Origin: Calycina herbarum
Taxonomy: Eukaryota; Ascomycota; Leotiomycetes; Helotiales; Pezizellaceae
Assembly: GCA_001414485.1 (NCBI GenBank)
Contig: LLEY01000041.1
Location: 372,001 to 436,000 of the forward strand
Length of the DNA stretch: 64,000 nucleotides
Direction of reading: 5' to 3'
Below the pieces are notes generated by a model. That model searched no databases and had not been told where the DNA came from. It worked only from the letters and a program-made list of their open reading frames with translations. Positions 36,201-48,600 of the stretch are shown in pieces; positions within the stretch are counted from its first letter, which is position 1; each line of letters opens with the position of its first letter. A program made the position numbers and the translations under genes.

Positions 36201-38247
36201 ATTATCTCTATAGACGGAATCGAAGTCGACCTAGAGAAGATCTTAGCAATCGTTTCCTAGAAATATCCTAGTACTATTAAGAGTATCTAGTCCTTCCTAG
36301 GTTTTTACAACTTCTACCAACGTTTTATTTAAGATTATAGACAGATTACTCGTCTACTAAACCATCTTATAGGTAAGGAAGTGCTGTTTAAGTTCGACTT
36401 AGAATATAAGAAGGCTTTTAACACGTTAAAAGAAGCCTTAGTTACCGCCCCTCTCTTATACTACTTTATAGCCGATTTAGAGACTATGGTTAAGACTGAC
36501 GCTTCTGACGGAGTAGTTACGGCTGTAATATTATAACGTATATCCGAAACCGAACTGTGGAGACCCGTAGACTATTTCTCGAAGACGATAAACCCCGCTA
36601 AGCTAAACTACCAAATCCACGATAAGGAGATGTTAGCTATTATACGCTCTTTTAGACAATAGCGAGCGGATCTTGCTTAGACTAGCTCCCGGATCAAGGT
36701 CTTCATCGATTACAAGGCTTTAGAGTACTTTATAACCTCTAAAACCTTAAACCAGCAGTAAGCGAGATAGGTAGAGTTTCTATTAGAGTTCTATTTTATA
36801 ATTACGTTTCGATCTAGTAAGTAGAACGAGAAAACGGACACGCTAACACGCCGAGACTAAGACGTTAACCCGTAGAACGACCTAAAAGCGTCCGTAAGAC
36901 AACAAACCTTGCTTACGTCTGATTAGTTAGATCTACGTATTACTACTCGATTAGAACCTTCTATAACGTTAGCTCCAGTTACCTCAGAACCCTCGTTTAA
37001 CCTTGTCGACTAGTTACTTACTACTAACCGTAACTCTTCGGACTTAGAAGACGACCGAACGAAAGCTACCCGCGGGTACCAAAACTGGACAATAGAGAAC
37101 GGCTTACTTCTTTAGCAAAAGAGACTCGTGGTTTCTAATTAAGGCACCTTACGGACAGACCTAATCTATAAGGCTTACGTATAAGTATCTACGGCTCACC
37201 CTAGACGGACAAAGACGGTAGCTATCCTCGCTCGTAGATACTGGTAGAAAGGTTTACAGACGTCTATAGAAACCTATATTAGTAACTACGGAGACTGTCG
37301 ACGTGCTACGGTTCCTCGCGACTGTAAACCTGGGTTTTTACACCTGTTACTAGTTCTAGAACGTCCCTAGCAGTATATTACTATAGACTATAAGTCTTTC
37401 CCTGCTGATAAACAAGGTTACGATACCTTATAGGTAGTTATAGATCGCCTAACTAAGTAATCGGTCTCGATCCCCTGTCTAAAGACAGTTATAGCCTGAG
37501 ATATAGCTTGAATATACGTTACGTAGATCTATCGAACCTACAGCTATCTATAAAGCATTGTTTTAGACCGTGGACTATAGTTTATTTCTTCTTTCTAGTT
37601 TGAATTCTACGGAATCCTTAGTATAAAGCTTAAGCTATCTACTGCTTTCTACCTATAAACTAACGGATAAACTGAAATTATAAATTAATAGATTGATCAA
37701 CGCTTATAGCCTTTTATTAATTACTATTAGGATAACTGGAGCGAACTTGTCTCTATTCTAGACTACGCTTAGCTTACGCTTCTATACGAGAGTCTAGGTA
37801 GGCTCTCGCCCTTTAAAGTAATTAATAGATACGTAGCTACTACGTTCTTCGATTAGAACCGTCTAGATAAATCCGTAACGGTCTACGAACAGCTTAACCG
37901 GACTGATATAGAGGCACTTGTACGGAGAATACACGACACTTAGACCGTGGCAAAGGAATTGGTTAGTAAAGCATAAGACCGCTATACAAGGTCCGCGAAC
38001 CGGATTCGAAGAGCGGTAGACTTTGACGTAAACGACTTTGTTTAGGTATCGACTCGTAATTAGAAGACAGACTGGCCGAGCCATAAGCTAGATAGACAAA
38101 ACGAGGGTCTATTCCAGATTACAGCCCGCGAAGGACACTCTTTCCGGCTCGAACTGCTAGACCACTTCCGTATACACCCTGTATTCCACCTGTCACTGCT
38201 TCGTAAGGCCGCTATAGATCCGTTACCTAGACAGGTAAACGAACCAC

Positions 38248-38252
38248 CCCCG
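38248..38252. repeat. Target-site duplication of element D (ccccg), left
   Basis: It is identical to 45094-45098; D breaks element C between integrase and chromodomain. Confidence 0.93.
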
Positions 38253-38727
38253 TGTAACGAAACTCAAACGAACTAAACAAAGATGACTAAGTCTCGAAGG
38301 TTGGTATATAGTAAGAAGTATGAATGCGCCGGGTTGTTCACTTGGAAGTGAACTCGTTACTTGTATCAAAGATGTTAAATAAGATGATAAAATTGATAAC
38401 TAAAGTTAAGTACGAAGCTCCTATCTAGATGGCAGACGTGCTAGTATATATAGAACCTTCGTCCTTTGCCTATATCGCTCTGAAACCCTTATATCGCTTG
38501 TATCGCCTGCTAACCGAGCGATGTAGGCGATGTAGGCGATTATTACGTGTCTGCTGACAGAGTTACGTGATTCTAATATAATCCTAATAATGAGATCCTA
38601 AAGTCCTTTAAGTGCTATCACTTCTAGGCTTCTTCCTGTATTACCTTTCCTTTCCTAGATACCTATGCCTTATCCTGTTAGAACGCTGTCTAGACTACGT
38701 ATTACGATTTATATATGATTCGTGACA
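38253..38727 (-). repeat. 3' LTR of element D
   Basis: 475 bp; on the plus strand it reads tgtaacgaaact...gattcgtgaca. It has fewer RIP-type changes than the partner copy near its left end. Confidence 0.92.
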
Positions 38728-38817
38728 CTATCCCCTTCTTAGTCTAGCGTGTCCCTACGCTTAAGTATAGCCTAAGAAATATCGTTGAAAGGCTAGCGGC
38801 CTTTCTATTCTTCTATT

Positions 38818-39468
38818 ATGTCGTTAACGTCTTCCTATAAGGATAAACTTAAATAAAATAGAATTCTCTACGCCCTTTAAATCGAACGATTAGGACGCGA
38901 AATAATTCCCTATACTCGATATATTTATACTAAATCTGGTCGTTGTTGCGTTGGTATTACTAATGGTTCTAAGTGCTCTAAGTGTACTAGGAAAGGCAAA
39001 TCCTATAACGTCGAGGAACGAAACCGAATACCCTTACTTTTCGAATAGGAATCCCTTAATACCTAGAAACAACGGTTATAATAAGAAGAGGAGATAGCCT
39101 ATAAGGTTTAAGAAGAAGCTATATAGAAGATCCTCCGTTTACGGAAGTAATAGCGTTTCCTTACTAAGCGGGAGCAAGAGATGCTCCGTCGCGGCCTCTT
39201 AACCCTATAAGAGCTTGATAAAGCTAAGAAGAAAGAAGAAAAAAGAAAATAAGAGGAAAAAGAAAAGGTCGAGGCAGATACGATTATAGTCTTAGATAGA
39301 GGCCCGGACAATTATATACCTGCTTATACTAGCACGTCCCTTTTCGACATTCCTCTAGAACCTAGTCTCGATTCCGCTTTTTTCGAGGTTTTCCCTACTG
39401 ACTATAAGATGTAGGCAGGCTTAGGTTTTGCTAGTGGAACTCCTGAAGTTCTACCTAGTACTAGTTAA
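38818..39468 (+). pseudogene. Antisense ORF of element D: cysteine cluster plus coiled coil
   Basis: From the ATG at 38818 a 216-codon frame is readable on the strand opposite to gag-pol, broken by TAG/TAA at expected Gln positions. It opens with YKDKLK*NRILYAL*IERLG. A cysteine cluster follows (SGRCCVGITNGSKCSKCTRK, with flanking Tyr codons that look like mutated Cys). A charged, Leu/Glu/Arg/Lys-rich coiled coil fills codons 85-150 (KREQEMLRRGLLTL, then ELDKAKKKEEKRK). An acidic, Ser/Pro/Phe-rich end closes with LGFASGTPEVLPSTS. Element E has a homologous relic at the same place. I believe similar Cys-cluster/coiled-coil proteins occur in fungal gene sets, but I cannot confirm this here. The function is unknown; a nucleic-acid-binding accessory protein is one guess. 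Confidence 0.75.
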
Positions 39469-39489
39469 GGTTTCCTTTTAGTTCCTAAG

Positions 39490-42400
39490 TGTTCTCTGAA
39501 TGTAAGTAATTTAACTACTTAATTAAATACTTAACTCGTCCTCTAACAAGTCTATAGTTAAGAATCTTTTCGACTTTATATTCAGTGTTTAAGTTTACTA
39601 GTTGGATTTCTATAATTAGGGCTAGTAGTGCTCCTAGTAGTACTAGTTCGAGTAAGGATACGTAGAATACTAGGTAGATGTTTATTGTCTTTAGTAATAC
39701 TAATTTATAATTTAAAGGTCCCTTAATACGTTTGATTTTAAATAGTCTAAGTTTTTTATAATCTAGTTTATTACTTAGTCTTTTTATATCGATGTTTTTC
39801 TATACTAAGTAGACTTTATCCCCCTCTTTTAGTATTAGCTCCTAACTACGTTATTTATTATAGTAGTATGTATTTCTTTTAGCTATAAACTATAAGTCCT
39901 TTATAAGTTCCTTATATAGACTTTTGATTTTCGAGACTTAAACATAAGTAAGTTGGTTATTAATAGTTATAGACAGCGGTTCTTAATACACTAACAATTT
40001 ATACCTAAAATTAGCGTAGAATAGTATAACAAGTGTTATTTCCGTTATTGAACTGTTATAGGTAAACTATGCTAAGGGCAGCAGTTCTACCTAGTTGTCT
40101 TACTAGTAGTTTATATAATAACGAAGGTATATTTTAACTACTTGATTTATCCGTTCGTTTCCTCTATTTGTTTAAGAGTAGAAAGCTATAGAAAGCTTTC
40201 TTTTTATACTTAATTGTTCTATAAGAGCGATCTAAAATTTTAAGGTAAAGAGCTTATCTCTATCCGAGAGTATTTCTTCTAGTAGTCTATGTCTTAAGAC
40301 TACTTCTTTAAGGAATGCGAATACTAATTCCTTAGCTATACTTAACTCTATATATACTATAAGAATTATATACTTTGTAAGTCGTTCTATAATAACTAGG
40401 ATTACGTTATATTCAACTCCTATTATCGGATCTTTAGATTTTAGTAATTTAATAATAAAATCTATAGATATTGATTTCTAAGGTATCTATAGTATTAGAG
40501 TAGTATTTATTTGTTTATAAGGAGTATAGTGGGAAGCCTTATTCCTAGTATAGGTATTATATTCCGCTATTACTTCCTTAACTATTATAGATAACCGATT
40601 AATATAGTAGTATTGTCTTATCCTTTAGAGGGTTCTTCGAATTCCTTAGTAACTATAAACGGGCGTAGTATAGTATTCTTATATAAATTCTTTTATATAT
40701 AAACTAGGAACCTATAGTTTCCCTTTTATATACTAGTTATAACCTTTATATATATTCTAAATTTTATCTATCTATATATCGTTTATTGCTGCTATCTTGT
40801 ATACTGTAGGTACTAAGTCTCTATTCTTAAGAGTTTTTAAGATTATAATCTTTTTATACTCCTTATTTCCCTTATATCTAGGTTTTTAGCTAAGAGTATT
40901 AGCTTAAGTATTCGACGTTCTCTTTATATGTTAGATAACGATGTCGAATCCTTCTAATATCTCTAACTATCTAGCTAATCGCCTTATTGTAAGTTCCTTA
41001 GTAGTTGTAAATGTCTGAAGGTTCTCGTAGTTAGATAAAACTATAACTAGGTGTTTTACTAGCTATAAATAAATCCTCTAGTGTTTCAAAGCTAACACTA
41101 TAGTAAGTAATTCTTTATTAAAAATACTATAGTTTTATTATACTAGGTTAAATGTCTTAGAATAATATATAATAAGTATAAGTTTTTCTTTATTATTTAG
41201 CTATAGGTAAACCGCACCTACTACTGTATCTAAAGCGTCTGTTTTAATTATACTAGGTTTATCTATATCGAAATCGTATAGAATAGGTTTTTCTATAAAC
41301 TTTACTTTAATTTTCTAAAAAGCATCCTCTACCTATTTATTCTATATAAATCTAATAGCTTTTTTAACTAGTCCTAACATTAGTTTAATAATTTTTATAT
41401 AGTCTTAAATAAACAGATAGTAAAAGTTTATAAATCTAAGGAAGGACTATACATCTTTTATATTTTCTAGTAACTTCTAGTTTAAGACGTTCTAGATCTT
41501 TGCTAGATCTATCTCTATTTTCCCTAGGCTAAACACCTATCCTAGGAAAAGGGTCTAAGTTACTCTAAACTTATATTTTAAGAGTTTTAACTAAGAGTTT
41601 ACTTTTACTAGTTATTATAAAACTTCTTTAACATATCCCTTATATTCTTCTTCTTTTTCTAAGAAGATTAAGATATTATCTAAGTAATAGATTACTATTA
41701 CTCTTAAAAGATCTCCTAAAATGTTATTATTTTATCTCTAATATATAACTAGTATATTATAGAGTCTAAATAGTATAACTATATATTCGTAAAGGCCTAA
41801 TAGTAAGGTAAATACTATCTTTTATTCGTCTCCGACTTTTATTTATATAAGTCTATAAACGTTTTATTAATCTAGTTTTATAAATCGTACTACCTTACCT
41901 AACTTATCTTATAAGTATTAGCTAGGTAGTAGCAGATAAGCGTCCTTAACTATAGTATAATTTACTTCTTAGTAATCAACATATACTCTTCTGTCTAGAT
42001 CGTCTTTTTTCTTAATAATAAGTATATTTAAGGTAATTAGTAACTTAGATTTTCTAATATATCTCTTCTTAATACCTTCTTTTATATAACTTTCTATTCT
42101 TTATAAGCTTTTCTAGTTATATAACCGAAGCTTTTACTTTAAGAGGTAATAATCCTCTTTTAATTTAATCTTATAGTCCTATAAGCGATGTTCTAGTAAG
42201 GCTCGTAAGTCTTCTAGGTTTTCAAACAAAGCTTTAAATTCTCTATACTATATAGGTATTTCGTTATCAGCTGTCCTACTAACCTATAAAGGACTCTAGG
42301 CAAGGTGTTCTAGCGTCTTAGAAGAGGTAGCGCTAACCTCGTTCTAGCTTTAAAGTTATAATTATAAACCTATATAATTATATCAACTAAAGGTTATTAT

Positions 42401-44584
42401 TTAAGCCTTCTAATCAATGTCCGGATTATATTCCCTAATCTATAGTATACCTAGTATCGCTTCCTTACTTCCTATTTTAATAATATCGAATTATATATCT
42501 AAGTAGTGTCCTTCAATAATAATACTTATTAGAATAGTTTACTAATCGATAATTCTATCCTAGTATATAACGTCTATTCTATTAACTACTCCTAGGCGGT
42601 ATAGCTTTATACCTTTAATTAAGACGTTTAGCTTTTTCTAAGCTACTAGAGAAAGAAAATTGCCTATTACTCCTAAATCAATTATAACTCAGAGTTCCTT
42701 TCCTCTTATCCTTACTATTACTATAAGTTAATTCTCTCTAGATATAGTATTTAATTTTCTAATTATTAGTTAGTAGAGCTCTCTCTATACCAACTCCGTT
42801 TCTTAGTCTATATCGTATTCGTTTATCTCCTAGAAGATTATACTAAATAACTTCCTACTTCGTAATTCCTAGAATATTACTCTAACTTTTCTAACTAAAG
42901 CGACTATAGTATACTAGCCTCCTATTTCTAGTATAGTTTCCCTATTATTAGGTAGCGTACCTAAAAAACTAGGTTTAGGGCGTCCTATAAAGTTATTAGG
43001 ACCCTACTATTACTATAAACTAGTTTCTTCCTATAGATCTACAACTATCTAAATATCTCCTATCTTAGGCGTACTAGATAGTTTACTAGATACTACTTAT
43101 TCTAGTCTAGGTTCTTTAAATTCGATGGTTTCCCTTCTAGTAACAAGGCTTACTAAAGTTATTCTATCTTATTTATTCTAAACTATTTTATAAGTAGTTA
43201 AAATAGTAGGGTTAATTTCCTAAGTAGAATATAAGCTCTAGAAATTAGGTTTCTAGTTCTCTATATATACCTATCTATTCCCTCTTTTAAAGGTTCTAAT
43301 AAATACCTATGTTTCACCTTATTTAGGCTTATATATTCCTAGATTCGCCTCTAACAAGTTAGATATCGATTCCGACAACTCTAACGAACTTATTAATAGT
43401 AGTAATTTATATTCTACCTAAAGAGGCGATTTATAATCTATTTCCAACCGTATGTCATAATATTCTTTAAGTAATAGATCCCTATTATTATTAGTATCCT
43501 ATACCTTACTAACTTGTAACTTAATTCCTTTATTTAGCTATAAGTATATAGTACCTGCTGTTATATCTATAGCGTCTGTTTTAATTTACGTGCTATAACC
43601 TCTAGCTTCGAGTTCTTCATCCGTAAGTTCGATTTTTTCTAGCAAAGCTACTTCTTTTTAGATAGTAGCGTTAGCTTATTTCCCTTTAGAGTCTTTCTTC
43701 TTACTATACTTATTTGCTCTATAGCTAGGAAGACCATAGTTATAATACAAGTTCTACTCGCGTCGACAACTTCGCTCTTTCTAAGATAATCCTCCCCTCT
43801 AGGAGTTTTCTTTCTTAGATTCCTTCTCTAAAACCTATGATTTCCAAGTAGCGTCGATTTCTATAGGATCTCTACAATCTTTTCATCTACTCTTTCTATG
43901 TCAATAACTATAACTTCCTTTCTTCTTTAGATTTCTTTTATAGATATAGTTATCGATCCTAATTACGTTATTTATTAATTTATTTAATATATCTAGAAAA
44001 TCCTCTTACGTAATTTTATCCTTTACGTTATCTTTAAGTCTATAATAGAATTGTTTATATAATACTTTATCGTTCTATCCTATTCGTATAGAGTACTATT
44101 GAAATTATAAGGCGTACTTAGTAGCTAATCCCTTCTACCTAAGTATATATAAAGCTCTAACTACCTTTTTCTTTATATTAACATCCTTAAAAGCCTAGTT
44201 AATTCCCTTCCTAAATCCTCGAATATTCCTAAACAAATCCCTCGTCCTTTTAGACATCTAAAGAGAGACCTTTCTATTAGCTGTTTTATTTATCTAGTAA
44301 TCCTCTAAGTACGGTTCTAACTAGTTATAAGCTGCCCTTTTAAGATAGGTAGACAACTATATAACCTAGTTAGTTTTACTTAAAAACTAGGTATAATAAA
44401 AACTTAAGTAGAGGGAAGCTTTTATTAAGAATTCAACTAGCTTCTTAGGCAAGCTATTAAACAGCTTTAGAAGAGGAAGTTTCACTTCCTCTCGAAGAGT
44501 AGTAACCGGTATAACTAGTATAACTAGGGGGTCCGCAGCTAGCCTTAGTAGGGTGGTTCTTAGAGTAGAAGAGGTTACTAACAT
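39490..44584 (-). pseudogene. Element D gag-pol relic
   Basis: The gag starts at 44584, about 35 bases from the 5' LTR, and is open for 65 codons before its first TAG. A zinc knuckle is visible near 43,750 (NLYYNYGLPSYRANKYS, its Cys codons turned to Tyr). The reverse transcriptase active site near 41,660 reads YLDNILIF, one Asp replaced by Asn. The integrase C-terminal part lies near 39,750-39,830 (DKVYLV*KNIDIKRLSNKLD). It is dead by the same type of change as its neighbours. Confidence 0.82.
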
Positions 44585-44618
44585 AGTAGCGATCTTACTT
44601 CTAAGTAGGTGCTTAAAG

Positions 44619-45093
44619 TATAACGAAACTCAAACGAACTAAACAAAGATGACTAAGTCTCGAAGGTTAGTATATAGTAAGAAGTATAAATACGCTAGGT
44701 TGTTTACTTAGAAGTAAACTCGTTACTTATATTAAAGATATTAAATAAGATAATAAAATTAATAACTAAAGTTAAGTACGAAGCTCCTATCTAGATAGCA
44801 GACGTGCTAGTATATATAGAACCTTCGTCCTTTGCCTATATCGCTCTAAAACCCTTATATCGCTCGCATCGCCCGCTAACCGAGCGATATAGGCAATGTA
44901 GGCGATTATTACGTGTCCGCCGACAGAGTCACGTGATTCTAACATAATCCCAACAATAAGATCCTGAAGTCCTTCAAGTACTATCACTTCTAGGCTTCTT
45001 CCTATGTTACCTTTCCTTTCCTAGATACCTATGCCTTGTCCTATTAGAACGCCGTCTGGACTACGTATTACGATTTGCACGTGATTCGTGACA
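44619..45093 (-). repeat. 5' LTR of element D
   Basis: 475 bp; the plus-strand left end reads tataacgaaact, one transition from tgtaac. TSD ccccg follows at 45094-45098. Confidence 0.92.
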
Positions 45094-45419
45094 CCCCGCT
45101 AATATAGGTTATAGATTAAGAAGAGTAGGAAGTAGAAGAAGTCTTAGCTATAAAGGCAGTTCGTAGAAAGCTCTAATACAGGGTTTAATAGTTAGGCTAT
45201 AACCCTAATCCATAGTAGTATCCGGCCTCGAATTTTAAGTATTGCCTATATAAATTACACGATTTTCACCTCGCTAATCCAGCCCGCGCTAGTCCGCTAA
45301 GGGCTTTACAAAGCTAGATACGAGCGTAGGAAAACGGAATAGACGATTACGATTATCTAACAGACGATTCGGTCGTAATATAAAGCTTACGGACAAGCTT
45401 TTTCCAAAAGAGGGGGTAA

Positions 45420-45651
45420 TGTTACAGCGCTGGTCTGTAACACGTGATTCTCAGTCCTACACGTGACCGTCAGAGCCGCAACGCTTGGACGGATTTATGA
45501 CGAGATTAAAGGCTCTTTATAGTTAGCAGGAATACCCCTTTTTCGTAGGGTATATATTCCGTATTCTCTCGTTCTTAGAACTGTAGCTTTAAATTCTCGA
45601 ATATATATATATATACTCTTATGTCTTTGCCTTCAGATATAGATCGTGATA
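45420..45651 (+). repeat. 3' LTR of element C
   Basis: 232 bp, preceded by a polypurine tract and followed by TSD gtaag at 45652-45656. Confidence 0.92.
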
Positions 45652-48600
45652 GTAAGAGGACTAGGCACTATACTCGCAAATGCTCTAAGAACTCTAAGCC
45701 TATTACAGACGTTAATAAGCTTACAGAGCCTACGTCTAACTTAGAATAGTTGGAAAACGACTAAGTCTAGGGAAAGTCTTCTCTCTAGGCTTACTTTACC
45801 AAGGTCCTAGCTAGTTAGCTATCGATCTAAGTCAGCTACTTAGAGGAAAACAGTTCATAGTCTCTTATAACTTAGTCTATAATAGATACGGATTTAAAAC
45901 CTCTGCTCTAGCTAATACTAGAGTAAACGGCTTTATACTTATTAGTATAAAGTTCGCTTAGAGGCTAGCTCGCTTCTTCTCTTTAACTATTTATACTCTT
46001 CCTACTCCTATTATAGTTCGCGGCTTTAATAGACAGAGTTAATAGTCCGTAGACTACTATATTATTCTTTACTTATATATAGACGGCTGTAAATAGTACA
46101 ACGTCTCTATAGTCCTTCTTAATACTAGCTATTAGGACCTTATTCTTAGGCGTATATAGTTTAACTAGCTTAACGTATAACTTAACCCCTACCAGCGACG
46201 ACTTATATAGCTCGCAGATCTCTCTCCTTCTTCTAACCTTGTCTAGCTACGCCTCCTAGATCCTAGGATCCTATAGACTCGGCCCTTAAACCTAGATTAC
46301 TAAGCTAACGCGGATCGCCGCGATCAGGCCCTAGAAGAACAGGTTATACGCAAATACTAGGAAGACTTATAACTGTCTATAAGCCTTATTAACAAGCTAC
46401 CAGTCCCTCGGATCCTAGCGCGCCTGCCTACTACACCCCTAGCCGTACGTCACAGCGAGTACTAGGACCGCCAAAATAACTTACGAAATATAAACCGCGC
46501 TCTTATAGGTTTAGATATCTATAAAGCCTCTATAGTATACCTAAAACGTATACGCCTTAACCTGCTACCGGTAAACATCGCTGTTATCAGTGCTGCTATA
46601 TATCGCTATAACCTATAAGATACTAAAGCTACAGCCTTTAGTACCTCTCTTTATAAGATCGATTACTTAATAGAAAAAAAGCTTATAAATTAAAAAGACG
46701 ACTTACAGGTCTAAGAAAGCCTCTCTAGAGCCTACTAGGATCTCGTAGACGTTTTCTCTAAAGCTACGTCTAATACTCTTCTCCCTCGTCGGCTATACGA
46801 CTATAAGATCGAACTTACAAATAGGAACGTAGACGACTTATTCTATAGCCCCCTCCGCTACTAGTCAACAGACGAGCTCCGAGCTATAAAATAATACCTT
46901 ATTAAGAACCTTTATAAAGGTTTTATTAAGGCTAGCTAAGCCTCTTTTACAGCTCTGATTCTCTTTATTAAGAAGTCTAACAGCTCTCTACAGTTCTATA
47001 TTAATTACTATAAGCTGAATAACCTAACTTATAAAGACTAGTATCCTCTTCTATTAATCGACGAAACTCTTGCTCGTCTAAGCAAGGCTTATATCTTTAT
47101 AAAGCTAGATATATAACAAGCTTTTCACCAGATTCGGATTAACTCTAAGTCTAAGGAACTAACAACGTTCTAGACCTGTTATAGAGCTTATAAGTATAAA
47201 GTTATATCTTTCGAACTAACTAACAGACCTATAATATATTAACGGTTTATAAACGACGTACTCTTTAACTATTTAGACGACTTTTATACTACCTACTTTA
47301 ATAATATTCTTATTTACTCTAAGAATAAGCTAGACTATTAGGAACACGTCTATAAAGTTCTTTTACAGCTTTGTAAAGCTAGCTTATAGGCTAATATTAA
47401 GAAATCTAAGTTTAATATTACTTATATAAAGTACCTAGGCTTCTACGTAAGTACTAACGAGATTAAAGTAGACTCGGAAAAGACAGAAATAATCTATAAC
47501 TAAGAACGCTCTATTATAGTCCGCGGTGTTTAGTCCTTTCTTAGCTTTTATAACTTCTACCAGAAGTTTATTCTCAACTATAGACGAGTTATACACCTGT
47601 TAACGGCTCTAACTTGTAAAGACCAGCTGTTTTAGTAGACACCTGCTTATTAGAACGCCTTCTCCGAGCTAAAGGCCTAGCTTATTAATACACCTCTTCT
47701 TATACACTTTAATTCGTAATACGAGTCTATAGTTAAGACCGATTCCTCTAACAGCGTTCTTAGTAGTATACTCCTTTAGTTATAGCTGAGTCAAGAGTAG
47801 CACTCTATAGCTTACTTCTCTAAGATAATAATACCTACTAAGATTAACTACCTAATTTATAATAAAGAGATACTAGCTATTATATATTCTCTAGAAGCCT
47901 AGAGACCTAAGCTCGAAGAGTCTCTATACCAGGTATAGGTTATTTTAGACTATAAAGCTCTTAAGTACTTTATAATAACTAAAGCCTTATCTAGCTAATA
48001 AGCTCGCTAGGCTAAAACCCTCTCTTAATTTAACTTCCTACTTACTTATAAGCCTAGTAGCTAGAATCGAGCGGATTCCCTTACTCGCCGAGACTAAGAA
48101 GCAGATAGTTAAATAGTAATAAAGATATCTACTCGTATATAAGTCCTCTTATAGCCTAAGAATCTCAACTCGCGGATTATTATAAACCTAGACTTAGACC
48201 CTTCTATAGATATTACACCTGTTAGAGTAGCCGACAGACTATATAACTTAATTAACGATATCCTATAGGCTAATTATATAAGTACAAGCCTTAACGCTCT
48301 CCGCTAGTACGCTACGGACGAACGCTCTAGCTAGACAACCTATAACAGCCTTCTACTATACTAAGAACAGCTTATCCTACCCGAGGACGACGATCTCAAA
48401 GTACGCTTACTAAGCAAGGTTTATAATCAAGTCTCGGTAGCCTACCCTAGATAATCTAAGACCCTAAAGCTAGTTATAGACCGCTACTACTAGCTACACC
48501 TTCGTTCAGATATACAACGATTCGTCTATAACTACTAGACCTGCCGTCGCTCTCACGTACTATAAGACCGCCTCCCTAGACTCCTTAACCCCTTGCCTAT

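Larger units (their letters stand above)
38253..45093 (-). mobile_element. Ty3/Gypsy LTR retrotransposon D (minus strand), inserted in C
   Basis: LTRs of 475 bp lie at 38253-38727 and 44619-45093, with TSD ccccg. Gag and pol read on the minus strand, so 44619-45093 is the 5' LTR. The U3 side carries a TATA-like ctatatatactag on the minus strand. The element is 6,841 bp long and is the innermost of the four-level stack (Harbinger, B, C, D). An additional ORF on the opposite strand lies between the end of pol and the 3' LTR. It belongs to the same family as element E and the solo LTR at 59743. Confidence 0.93.
33271..45403 (+). pseudogene. Element C gag-pol relic, split by element D
   Basis: The gag begins at the ATG at 33271 and is open for 108 codons. 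It carries a Pro/Ser-rich head and a short coiled-coil (ENVRLQAEILSLRAQL). It then continues with TAG breaks to a zinc knuckle near 34310 (YYNYNEPRHYASKC, two Cys changed to Tyr). Reverse transcriptase is at about 35570-36200. KPNGSL*LCIDYWKLN is well kept, but the active site reads YLNNILIYS, both Asp replaced by Asn. RNase H is at about 36480-36840 and integrase at about 37150-37850. After element D the reading resumes at 45094. A chromodomain follows, with WYPASNFKYCLYKLHDFH and then NPARASPL. Confidence 0.88.
32705..45651 (+). mobile_element. Ty3/Gypsy chromodomain LTR retrotransposon C, inserted in B and hosting D
   Basis: LTRs of 232 bp lie at 32705-32936 and 45420-45651 (tgttac...gtgaca; the right copy ends gtgata by one transition). 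TSD gtaag and a polypurine tract (agagggggtaa) are present. The span is 12.9 kb, of which 6.8 kb is element D. All LTR differences I found are transitions, including an acac run changed to atat. The chromodomain end of its pol lies on the far side of element D. Confidence 0.94.

Noticed and set aside
44387..44584. Stand-alone 65-residue gene
   Set aside because: It is the gag start of element D, about 35 bases from the 5' LTR.
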